Made by a program: the position numbers and the translations under genes. A model generated the notes under the pieces. It saw only the letters and a program-made list of their open reading frames with translations. It had not been told where the DNA came from and ran no database searches. DNA of 30,669 nucleotides from Zoopage sp. CT-All. Its lineage: Eukaryota > Zoopagomycota > Zoopagomycetes > Zoopagales > Zoopagaceae. The DNA is taken from contig QZWS01000068.1 of the NCBI GenBank assembly GCA_004114245.1, positions 1 through 30,669 of the forward strand. Direction: 5' to 3'. This document shows, in pieces, positions 1-10,400 of this stretch; position 1 is the first letter of the stretch, and each line of letters starts with the position of its first letter.

Positions 1-368
1 ACAAAAAAAAAAAAAAAAAAAAAAGTGTCCGCATGGTCGGCTTGCGCTCCACAGCCACAGCCATATGAAACTCAAGAAAGTCGATTTGGTGGCGTTGAAT
101 CTCTTTTTCGTCCTGCCCTTCCTGCGTTCCCCATTCGTTTCCTCTTCGTCTCCTCCTGCAAAAGTCGCTCTTGTCGTGTCCTGCTACTCGCTCAACTCCT
201 AATTGCTCTCCTTGAACGCTTGTTGCTTCCCATTCCCACCCTCACCCTCGCGCGAATGAGACTTCACTTCGCATTAGTTTAGCAACTTCATTTTGGTGGC
301 GTGCCTCGTTCCCAACGCTGCAATCCGTGCGCTCCTCATTCCACAGTTGAAGCCCCTTCATTTGCGCC
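1..368 (+). promoter_or_regulatory. Upstream region of REV1
   Basis: No gene is supported here. The stretch begins with an A tract (about 3-24) and continues as pyrimidine-rich DNA (about 100-250), the pattern seen upstream of the other housekeeping genes in the window. There is no clear TATA box near the REV1 start at 369. It most likely holds the REV1 promoter and 5' UTR; the edge of a neighbouring gene could lie in the first bases but cannot be seen. Confidence 0.4.
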
Positions 369-3300
369 ATGGAGCGAGAACAGGAGGAGGATCCGTACGA
401 GGCTATCCAGTACGGAGACTTCTCCACTTACTTTCGGCACAAAAAGCAAAAGCTGCTAATTCAACAGGACGAGATGTAAGCAGCCGACAAGCTCAAAACG
501 CGTCTTCAGCCTTATCCAAACTGCCCACTCATATATCGCCCATCTTTGCCTGAAACCCCCACAGAGCTGCACTCGCTGCTCCGGATACAGCCCAGATATT
601 CGAAGGAGTTATCGTCTACGTTAACGGCTATACGGATCCCCCTATCCATGGTAACACTTTGTTTTCTACACCGAACACATGTCGAGATCTCAAGCAGCCG
701 CATCCTTTCTGTTCAACTCAGGTCCACATTCCATTGTCTTTTTTATGGCTTGATAGATATTAGAAATATGATCGTCCAACGAGGCAAGCACACAACAGGA
801 GTGCGGATGAAACTATGATAATATTCTAACCTTGATACCTGTATTGACAAGGCATTTACTTTCTTGCTCACCATGTCTTGTAAAAGGCGGAGTGTTTACT
901 CAGTTCTGTAAGTCTCGTTGCTCAAGCGCACTCTTTGTTGATTCAAGATACATGTAGTCAGTACGTTAACCACGCCATATTGCTCTGATATAGTGGCCAA
1001 GAGCAAAATAACACACATCATTGCCTCCAACCTGACGCAGGCCAAGATGAAAGAGTTTCGGTACGTACTGAGGACTGCAGGAGGTGGCGGTGTGTTGCCC
1101 TGTTGATATGTTTTTATATATTGATATCGAACCGCGCATTTTTAGAAACTATAAAGTCGCAAAGCCAGAATGGATCGTGGAAAGTGTTCGAGCGAATCGT
1201 CTGCTCCCTTGGCACAACTACAGTACACTCAGGATCCCAACTTCCTTTGCCAAGTTTGGGGTAGGGTCATCGGCCCCTTCACCACCAGCGTCAACATCAC
1301 CACCAGCGTCAACATCACCACCATCGGTAGCAGAGGCACCATCAGCTGCAGGAGCACCGACGTTGCCCTCAACTTTGGGTAAACGAACTTTGTCGGTGAT
1401 GGAGAATCGCGATTCCTTTACAGAGTCAAAGAGAGACGACATACCCATCGTCGGTAAAGCATTGGAAGTTGCTGCACCAGAATCACACTCAGTTCATCGT
1501 CATACCGAGAGTGATTCTGTGATTCCTTTGTCGCGCAGTGACAGCGCGCTTTGGGCCGACTCTGTGTTGTGCGAGTTAGTAGCGCCGGATGAAGAGGATT
1601 ACGACGAAGCACCGATCACGCAAGAGTCGGATGATTCATTCTTCAAGAACCTGGACCTGGACATGGATGAGTTTGAGTTTCAATCAAGCCCACTGACCGA
1701 AGCGAAGACACATAAGGATGAAAGGGGACAGGAAGAACCGTCCGAGGAACATGTAGAACAGGGCCAAGTAGGGTTGTTGCCGAATACCCCTGCGGAAGCT
1801 CAGCAAACAGCCGTTGTCATTCAAAAGCCATTCAACCCATTTTCACATGTGGACATGCCACCGCCAATAGCACGAGTCGGCAGTGCTGCCAAGGACGTTG
1901 ACCCCGCCAGTGCTGGAGCTAATGGGGACGAACAAGAGGATCGCCACCCGACCTTGATCGAGCTGTCGGTGCCATGGAACCGGATGAATTCGTCAGTAAT
2001 GCCTGGGTTTGTGGAGAAGTTTTATCAGTCGTCTCGTCTCCACTACCTTTCCTCGTGGAAGGCAAAGTTGAGAGAGGCCACCGCTGCAATACATCATAAT
2101 CGGCTGGTGATAGTCAACAAGGACAAGAACAAGACCATCATGTACGATACACTCCACTCTTGTCATAATTTAACTTACAAAATGTCGTTTTGCTGTATCT
2201 GACGCAGTTTCTCCCTGCACTTAGGCACATCGATTTTGATTGCTTCTTTGCTTCCGTGGCAACAAGAGACAAACCCGAGCTCCGAAATCAACCAATAGCT
2301 GTCGCTCATGGCTCTGGAGGATCAGCAACATCCAACGGCGAGATTGCATCGTGCAACTATCTGGCCCGCAACTATGGCGTCAAGAACGGGATGCATCTTC
2401 GTAGCGCGAGAGCACTTTGTCCCAACATCGTCGTTGTCCCCTATGAATTCCAGGAATATGAGGACATCTCGCTCGCCTTTTACAATATTTTATTGGGATA
2501 CGCGGACGAATTGCAGGCAGTGTCTGTAGACGAGGCGCTCGTGGACGTGTCCTCTCGGTGCATCTCCCTCTGGGATGAAGAAGGCGGTTGTCAAGATGAA
2601 CGTGTCTCTGATAACGCGGTGGGAGATAAGAGTCGAATGGCGCCAGAGTCGTTTGCGCAAAAAGTCAGGGACGAGATATTTTCGGCCACGGGCTGCCATG
2701 CAAGTGTAGGCATAGGGCCTAATATTCTCCTGGCCAAACTCGCTACGAAGCGCGCCAAGCCGCATGGACAGTACATCTGGCCCAGTGCCCCAGGAACAGA
2801 CCGAACGATTCGCGAGCTTCAAGGACCGGCATACTCCATCCTTAACATGGACCAGGGTCCGAGTCCGACGCCTTCGGAAAGTGATGAGGGCTCTCAACTC
2901 GCCAAGACTCCCTCGCCTGTTGGCAATAAGACTATCCGCCGAGAAGTGCTTGGGATCAAGGACATTCCAGGAGTCGGTTACAAGATTTCCCAGGAATTGC
3001 AGGAGCGCTTCTCGGTGGAAACGCTCTTTGAGCTGCAACAGATCCCCAAGGAGGAGCTGCAGACGATCTGTGGCATGAAGACGGGAGAAATGCTGTACAA
3101 TTCGTGCCGCGGTATCGATGAGACAACACTGGCCTCGGATCGCGAAAAGGCGCGCCAGAGTGTGAGCGCAGAAATCTCTTGGGGTGTGCGATTCGAAAAT
3201 CAGGATCAGGTAGATCTCTTTATGCGAGACCTGGCGCAGGAAGTCAGCAAGCGGCTCAAAGAGATTGATCGGAAGGCAAAGTCGGTCGTTATGAAGGTCA

Positions 3301-5346
3301 GATATGTTCACGGATGCGATCGTTATGTTTAGCCGCTTTTGTTACTCACGGTCAAGTGCTGATCGCAATATTTTCTTCCTACACGCTACCAGGTCATGAA
3401 GAGGAAAGAGTTTGTCAAAGGCCATTGGAAACACATGGGGCACGGTCCTGTAGACCAGTTTGCACGGACTGGTCAGCTTCCCATGTACACCGATGACCCG
3501 GAGCTGATTGCAAAAGAGGCATTGAATCTCTTGCGATATTTCAAGTTCAATGTGCTGGACATTAGAGGTATTTATATGCACTTGGAATTTCTATTAGGCG
3601 TTTGACGGCAAATCGCTGTTGAAGTACTCGTTGAATCTAATAGTTCCTTTCTTCTTGCCTTGTAGGTCTCGGAATTCAGATGCTGAAGCTGAACAATGAT
3701 GTTGTTAATACGGTATCCAAATCTGCCTTTGTGCCGTACGACACCATGAACCAGACCACGCTCACCTCGGCCATGTTTCAGCAGAAACGCGGTAGCCCCT
3801 CCAAGACCTCTGCCCCTGAGCCTTCGAACTCTCACGCGCCTGAACAAAGTGCCACTGTCATGTCTGCATCTGAAGCAGAACCGCCAAGAGAGCCGCGACA
3901 GGAGCAGGACGTCCCCCCCACGATGGAGATTGATGCCATGACGTTCAAAGAGCTGCCTCTGGAGATCCAGGAAGAGCTCTCGCGCACCCATCGTTTGGTA
4001 TTCATCAATCAAACATCCAGTACGCACACGGGTGAGACGTCTAGGGAGTCTGAGGCGCAGACAGAGTCCACCTTAGACGAGCCAGCGGTACGAAAGCAGA
4101 CCCTGCCCCCGTGGTCGCAGGTGGACCCTGCTGAGCTCATGGCTCTTTCGACTCCTGTGATGAGAGATACCTTGAAGGAGTATGCAGGAAGGCGAGACCT
4201 CTCTCATCATTATCGCGACGGAGTGGCCACAGGGAACACCATCCTCCCTTCACCTTCAAAGGCAAGTTTATTCGTTCTTCTACTACGTGTGTTATTGATG
4301 TTCGAAGCACAGATATTAATCCGTGCAGTTCTTGCCGTTGCGTCCAACAGTTGGATAAATCGGTGTTGCAAGCCCTGCCACCAGAGATTCGAGCAGAGAT
4401 CGAGCAAGAATATACCCACATTATGGAAAATAATGAACTTATCCGAAAACTCGCCCATCGTAATTCAGGTCACGGCGATGTTCCTTCTAGAGGGCCTCTT
4501 TCGGATCATGCACCAGTCAATGAGCATCATGAGCAGGCTGAGAGCAGCCGAGGGCGCGGCAGGGGCCGAGGGCGTGGAAGAGGGCGTGGGCGTGGACGAG
4601 GTCGAGGAGGTAGTAGTGCCGCTGGCGGCACGGGTGAATCAGAAGCAAGTATACAAGGAGAGTCGAAGCAGCAACAACAACAGCAGCAGCATGGAAGTGC
4701 AATTGGCCACGCGCATCATGAGGCAGTCGCTGATCCGGATGGCATTCCCGAGCTGGACATGGACTTTCTTGCTGCATTACCTCCAGAGATCCGAGCAGAG
4801 TTGGAAGCTGCTCGACAATTGGAGTTGGTTAAGCATCGCCTAAACCAGACCGCACGATCATCGTCAGCTGGAGGACGACATAAGGATGCACATGACACGA
4901 GCCACAATGAGAAAATGGTGATGGACCATGCGGGCCCTGCAGCTCTGGAGAGACCGACGCTTATGGGTCAGCGAGAGATTGGCGAGCTGCGCAAGATGTT
5001 GACAGAGTGGGTAGGGTCAACACTGTTGCAGAAAGACCAAGAGGCGGAGGACAGCAACGGCAATCTGGAGGTGTACGACGAAGGGCCCAACCCTGAGGAT
5101 GTCAAGTCGTTTTCTGGATTTCTTACGCGAGTGATATTCATGGAGCGTGACCTGGAGCGGGCGCGTCTGCTGCTGCGATGGCTCCGGAGAAAAGTAGAGG
5201 AGAACGAGAGACGGGCGAGTCCAGTGCAGGCGTATCCGAAGCATATTCGTGTGCTCATGACGTGGAGGCAGGCCTTGGCGAGTGTGCAGGATGTTGTCCA
5301 ACAGCTGGTGCGAGAACTCTATGGGGGCTCATTTTGCATCGATTAA
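369..5346 (+). CDS. REV1: DNA repair protein REV1 (Y-family deoxycytidyl transferase)
   Basis: REV1 inserts dCMP opposite abasic or damaged template bases and scaffolds translesion synthesis in the nucleus. I read nine exons: 369-475, 565-650, 887-907, 994-1060, 1146-2141, 2225-3296, 3393-3567, 3666-4261 and 4351-5346, giving about 1371 aa with all phases matching. The N-terminal BRCT domain (about aa 47-115) shows GVIVYVNGYTDPP, GGVF, KSKITHIIASNL and KPEWIVESV. The polymerase palm carries MHIDFDCFF (Asp near 429 and 431) and SVDEALVDVS (Asp-Glu near 528-529). Three LP-type ubiquitin-binding motifs lie near aa 934, 1041 and 1174, the last two separated by an Arg-Gly tract and a Gln tract. 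The C-terminal polymerase-binding domain starts near aa 1248. The intron 4262-4350 has a GC donor. The exon 2/3 junction lacks about ten residues of the first BRCT helix, so a micro-exon may be missed. The start is the first ATG in frame with the conserved N-terminus. Confidence 0.94.
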
Positions 5347-5733
5347 AGCACACTGCACCACACCGACAAACATGTGGCATAGGCATAAGAAAAGCATATG
5401 CTTGATACCTTGATACTTGTATGGCTAAAGTGGCACTTGTGTGAGTTGATAGTGCTCTTGTTCATATGATAGCTTCTGTGCTGTAATATATACAAGTTGT
5501 ATCAACGAGAGTACGCCTGAAGGCAGCGAAAGTGCTCGACGCTGGTTGCTTTTCACTGATGTTCTTTTGAAAGCTTGCAGTTTCACAGGGAGAACATTTT
5601 TATTAAAACAGTTTCTGACATCTTTAGGGAAATAATCCTTTGCGACTTCACGACTTCATGACGCGTTGATTAAGGTGGCGTAAGTGTTCGAAAGATGTGA
5701 AACTGTTTATACGCGCGTTCAAGAACGCGTCGT
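5347..5733. other. Convergent intergenic region, REV1 and O-methyltransferase 3' ends
   Basis: This 387-base gap lies between two genes that point at each other, so it should hold both 3' UTRs and polyadenylation sites. It is AT-rich with several short ATATAT-like runs. I see no coding signal, RNA gene or repeat worth naming. Two ACGCGT words (5661-5666, 5725-5730) are present but have no promoter context. Confidence 0.5.
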
Positions 5734-6848
5734 CTATTTCTGAGACTTCTTCATGATGACACTGAGTCCATCAAACACGGGCAGCAGTACGACATCGACA
5801 CGCGGGTCGTTCGCGACATGTCGATTGAACTCGTCGATATAGTTGGCAGATTTCTGCCACATTGCAACGGCCTTCTGTTTCTTGGCGTCACTCGGGGAGG
5901 AGTCTGACCGGGGCGAGGATGGAGGAGAGGAAGGTGGGGATGGCAACGATGCCTGGTTCTTGTTTTGATCAACTTGCGACGGGGACTGAAGGACCATGCC
6001 CTGGAAGAGCGTATTGTCTGCAAGAATGTAGCCATGATCGGACAGGAGATCATTGTCCATGATAAAGTTGAAGTAGTTGATGTAGTTGCCCTTGTCTGCG
6101 TCTGTTGCGGTTAATACATTTTGTATTTTTTAGATTGTGTTCGTGCATTAGCGATAAGACTTTTTTAGACTTGAAAAAAGAATGAACACAAACGGCTGAG
6201 GAAGGCGCAAAAAAAAAAGAAAGAAACGTTACCAATGAAGACGGCGTCAAACTTGAGGTTGCTCTTGGCCAAGGTGGCGAGACTGGCAAGACCCTCGCCC
6301 TCCATGAGCTCAATCTTGGTTGCCTGTCTGTTTTCTTTGACTCCCTGGTCAGTATAACCCTCGCGTTCAAACAGGTCGCGCGCCAATTGAGCGGCGCGGC
6401 TGTCGAGCTCACACGTGTAGAGGACACTGTCCTGAGGCATGCCATCGGCCATGGCCATGGCACTGTAACCCATGAAGCAGCCCAGCTCCAGGACCACGCG
6501 CGGTCGCGTCATGCGCATGAGGAGCTTTAGGAGGTGGCCCTGCATGGCCGAGATGGTCTTGCTTGCGGTGCCTGGATAGTGTTCGACTGAACTGGCGTGG
6601 AGGGTTGCGAATTTTTCGGGTAAAGGGGTGGAGTGTTGGTCGCTGTAGCGGAACAGTGCGTCGAATCCGCCCTTGCTGCTGGAATCGGACGAGTTGACTT
6701 TTTCAAAGGAGGGGTTCATGGCAGAGGCAGGACGGGAGGTGTGGAACGAGGACGTGGCTACTCGAGGAGCGGGACGCATGCCCTGCCAGGCGGCACGCAT
6801 CATTCGTCTGTGATGGTGCAGGGCAGAGGCGGAGGCTGAAGGCATCAT
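5734..6848 (-). CDS. SAM-dependent O-methyltransferase (COMT/CCoAOMT family 3), probably mitochondrial
   Basis: The gene has two exons on the minus strand, 6848-6233 and 6101-5734, joined across an intron at 6232-6102 to give 327 aa. The joined protein contains the family signature VFIDADKGNYINY at the splice point (about aa 203-215), which fixes the intron. The SAM-binding glycine motif is VVLELGCFMGYSAMA (about aa 118-132), followed by the acidic CELDS after strand 2 and by MEGEGLASL. The C-terminal strand VDVVLLPVFDGLSV matches the end of the family fold. The first 45 residues are rich in Arg, His, Ser and Ala with no acidic residue, which looks like a mitochondrial presequence. A Pro/Ser-rich insertion interrupts the region after the ILADNTLFQGMVLQ segment. 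Members methylate catechols, caffeoyl-CoA or small phenols using Mg2+; the substrate here cannot be told. It diverges from DNA2 across 566 bases. Confidence 0.9.
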
Positions 6849-6889
6849 TTTGAATGTATGGTGCGTATGTGGTTAATGCACAGAAGTGT

Positions 6890-6934
6890 GAGAGAGAGGG
6901 GAGAGAGAGAGTAGAGAGAGAGAGAGAGAGGAGA
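6890..6934. repeat. GA/CT microsatellite
   Basis: An almost pure (GA)n purine run, interrupted by GGGG near 6898-6901 and by a T at 6912. It lies about 42-86 bases upstream of the methyltransferase ATG, so on that gene's strand it is a CT-rich tract in the likely 5' UTR or core promoter. Confidence 0.85.
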
Positions 6935-7151
6935 ACGCGGCGCCCAGGAGGTTGAAGACGAAGAGCAAGAAGACAAAGAAGAGCTGAGCCAGGGGGTCCA
7001 TGCCCTTTTGCGCCCAGGGAACGCGCCACCCTTGGGTGTTCGTGAGAAAGTTTTTTTCATGTCGTACACACACGATCCATGGTAATCTGATTTTGAGTTG
7101 AATCACGTTTCGCATCCCCAGTCACGCCTGGTCTGGAAATTGGCGAACTTT

Positions 7152-7157
7152 ACGCGT
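7152..7157. promoter_or_regulatory. Possible MluI cell-cycle box (ACGCGT) upstream of DNA2
   Basis: ACGCGT, the MBF-type element that drives G1/S replication genes in yeasts, lies 258 bases upstream of the DNA2 ATG. The same hexamer occurs elsewhere in the window about as often as chance predicts (for example 498-503 inside REV1 intron 1, and 5661-5666), so position rather than the word itself is the only support. Confidence 0.25.
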
Positions 7158-7414
7158 CAAATACGAAGAGCAAATCAATCGCATTCATCCGCACTCTCCA
7201 TTCCATCCTTCTGCTCTCGTGCCCAATACCCTTTTGCCGTTCAACCAGCTAACAGCAGCACTTGCATTCTAGAGGGAAGCACGTAGACCACCATAGACGC
7301 GCATAGACGGGCAGCCTTGCACTTTCGTCCCTCGTGGTGCGGAACAACTGGCCTTAAAGAAGCACACAGTAGACATCGAAGGAGAGACCGAATCAGCTCT
7401 CACTTCTACCCACC

Positions 7415-10400
7415 ATGCCAAAGCTGACAAGGAACGCCAGCAGCTCCAACCTCAGCAGGTCAAAGAGCTCCACCTCGCTGAAAAAGACCTCCAGCTTTAA
7501 GTCGGATTCAAAACTAAGTCAGGTAAACATGCGCAGTCTTTTCAAACGTTGGCTACAATGGCTAGCGTTGCTCGCCTATGTTTCCAATCTGAACAGTTCG
7601 ACTCTTTCATCCCTTCTAGGCCAGTCTCAGCAGTTTCTTCGCAAAGACGCGTCCTCAGGATGCGGCCTCAACTTCAGCAAGATCCTCAGGAACCTCGCAA
7701 ACACCCCTCTCGAAAGCCGCGCCAAACACTAGCAACGCAGCTGCACCACAGGTAACTCTACCATCAACAGCCGCGCCGGGGGCCATCAAAAAGGTGAAAG
7801 CTCCACGCAGGATTATTATTGATGACGATGACGAAGAGGAGGCACCTGTGCGGTTAAAATCTACCAGCGCAGCAAAGCCCATGAGACGACCAAAGGTTGA
7901 GAATCCATTCATAACCTCAACGACGACTGTTGATCCCAAGGTGCGAAAGACTTCGGACCTCAGCAAGCTGGCACTACCCTTCGAAGAGCGCATGCCAGGT
8001 AAATATATCTTACACAACTCTTTATCATGTGGATTGCTGTCTATTCCTCGCCGAAACGCATGTCTAACCTGTTCCTGCACGTAATAGTTTCGCCTCCAGA
8101 TAGTCCAGCACCCGCGCCAGCACTGCCATTGCCTCAGGAAAAGACCAGCCCCGCGTCCGTTGCAGGTCAAGTAGAGAAACCGAAAGAGTTACCCCAGGAG
8201 ACCCCCCAGCGACCCAAGGAGTCACTGGATGAATCAAACAGGCTGCTCAAAGAGGAACAGGAAGTCAGGACGTCGTCGTCATCATCATCGCGCCCAACAA
8301 AGACTACACCCTCCAAGCGACAGAACTCACCCATGAAGACCACACCCCAGAGAAAATCAAGAGCACCCAGTCCCTTCAGGACGCCAACAGAAAAGTCCAA
8401 GCGTGCGCTTTTGCCCATGGAGTCGTTGGGTCTTTCGCCAGAAGACTCTGTGTTTTGGGCCAAAACTCCTCCCTCAGAGGCATGGAAGAAACTCAAGAGC
8501 ATGGACACTGGCCGCTCACATGAAGAGGGTATGGAATCACACTGCTGCATACTCAGATACTTATAATGACCGCCTAAGGAACCTCGACTCTAACACGTCT
8601 TGCATCTCCCTGCATTCACAGAGGCTGCCTCCATTATAGGTCGGCTGTATGAGACGTCGTCGGCAGGAACTGCCCTCCAGACGATGGTACTTGACACTTG
8701 ACAACGCTACTACAATCAAGGTGTTGCAATGGAAGTACCGACCGCAGTGTTCTAATTCACTTCACCATACCTCCTGTACTACCTGTAGGATCGGAGACCC
8801 AAGGATCGCATCCGAGAGATGCTGAACACGATGCGCGGATCAAGCGAGGGTCTGGATCAGGGGCTAGACGATGAATATGATGACTTGGAAACGATGGATC
8901 AATCCTCACCAACGAAGGAACTCGTAGACCGGCACCGATCAAATTCTGCACGGCAGCACGGTCTTTCGAGGTACCATAGCGCGCAGGACTTGGGAGCTAC
9001 AATCAGGAAGCGAGGTCGTAGAGTGACACCGGCGCTCACCAAGCCGGCGCCGATGTCATTCCTCTCACCCAGCAAGCGCCGCGACGACGTTTTGAAAATG
9101 ATTGAGCAGATTCAAGAAAACATGTCGGGATCATCGGACTCGCACTGCCTATCTGGGGAGGAACTTCCTCCACCTAAACGAGTTCATCTAGACCAAGCGG
9201 ATGTTAGCAGCCTTGGTGCGGCATCGGGACCCGGTACCCCTACTAGGACCCCCACCCGTAACCGCTCATCGAATGCGCAGCCATCGCCTGGAGACTTTGA
9301 CGATATGTTTACGGATCTGGACATGGATGACAATGCATTCGAGGAACTGACACGGCTCGAGCGATCGTCAACGTGGATGAGTTCTGCCAGCGCTAGCTCC
9401 GTCAACATTTCAAGTCCTTTCAGTTCTGTGGCATCAAGTACGGATAAGAGCATGTCCAGCGTTCGCCGAGAACTAGCAGACTTGGGTGTGGATCCTTCCT
9501 CGCATCCACAGCCCACAATATGCAGTCTTGCCGACCAAAACACACTGCTTTTCGACAAGCCTGACGTGCCAATTGAATCAAATGCGGACCTGGCTGTGGA
9601 TGACTTTGGTGACCTAGACGATCTGGGAGACGTCTTTGATTTGGACGACTTGGACGACGCAAAGGTATACAAATGCAAATGGCGCAGGTTCTGTTTGATT
9701 CTAACACTATGGCAACCGACTCTAAAAAGAATTATGGCTGATATTTGAACTTTTAGTCCGCTTCACAGGTTGTCCGCATTGAGGGTGCAAAATATAAGCG
9801 GTATAAGGTGATTGATGTGAAGGACGGCATCGTAGATCCACGGTGGCATGGCCAGAGCAAGGTGAGGACGATATATCTTTGCATACTTTACCTGTTGATG
9901 ACGCTATCACCCATGATGAATTGATTGGTCATGGTATTAACGTCAAATCACTCTACTTGATGTGGCCTCCAGCTTCTCATGCTACAGGAGGTTAGGAGCG
10001 AAACTGTGGTCAGGATTTTTCTCCGCGAGTCATGGGTCGCGTCGAAAGTGTCTGTCGGTAAGATTCTTGCCTGATAACTTAAGCATACAACTGCATTTAT
10101 TATGTATCCTTTTTGAGTTGCCGCGTCTGACACTCCCACGATCCCATGCTCTCAATGTAGGTGATATTGTCCATGTCATTAGACCCTATTTGTATACGAC
10201 TGACATTGGAGTACAGGACTTGATGCTGGAGGATGCACAAGGATTTCTTGTTGTCAAGCCTGATTATCTGGTCCCTACATCAGCTTTGGCGGAGAGCTTT
10301 AGCTGTGTCAGAAAGCCGATCATCGACATTCGGGCCAAAAAGACTGATGAGTCGAACATACCAATGATCCATGGAACTATGCTCCATGAGCTCTTTCAGC

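Larger units (their letters stand above)
6849..7414. promoter_or_regulatory. Divergent promoter region of the O-methyltransferase and DNA2
   Basis: The 566 bases between the two divergent starts must carry both promoters. Close to the methyltransferase start is a GA repeat (6890-6934). An ACGCGT word lies at 7152-7157. No TATA box stands out near the DNA2 start. Short reading frames here are low-complexity and not supported as genes. Confidence 0.6.

Noticed and set aside
2490-3311. A 273-codon open frame on the minus strand
   Set aside because: It is the antisense of the REV1 polymerase exon, which has clear catalytic motifs on the + strand; the antisense translation has no recognisable domain.
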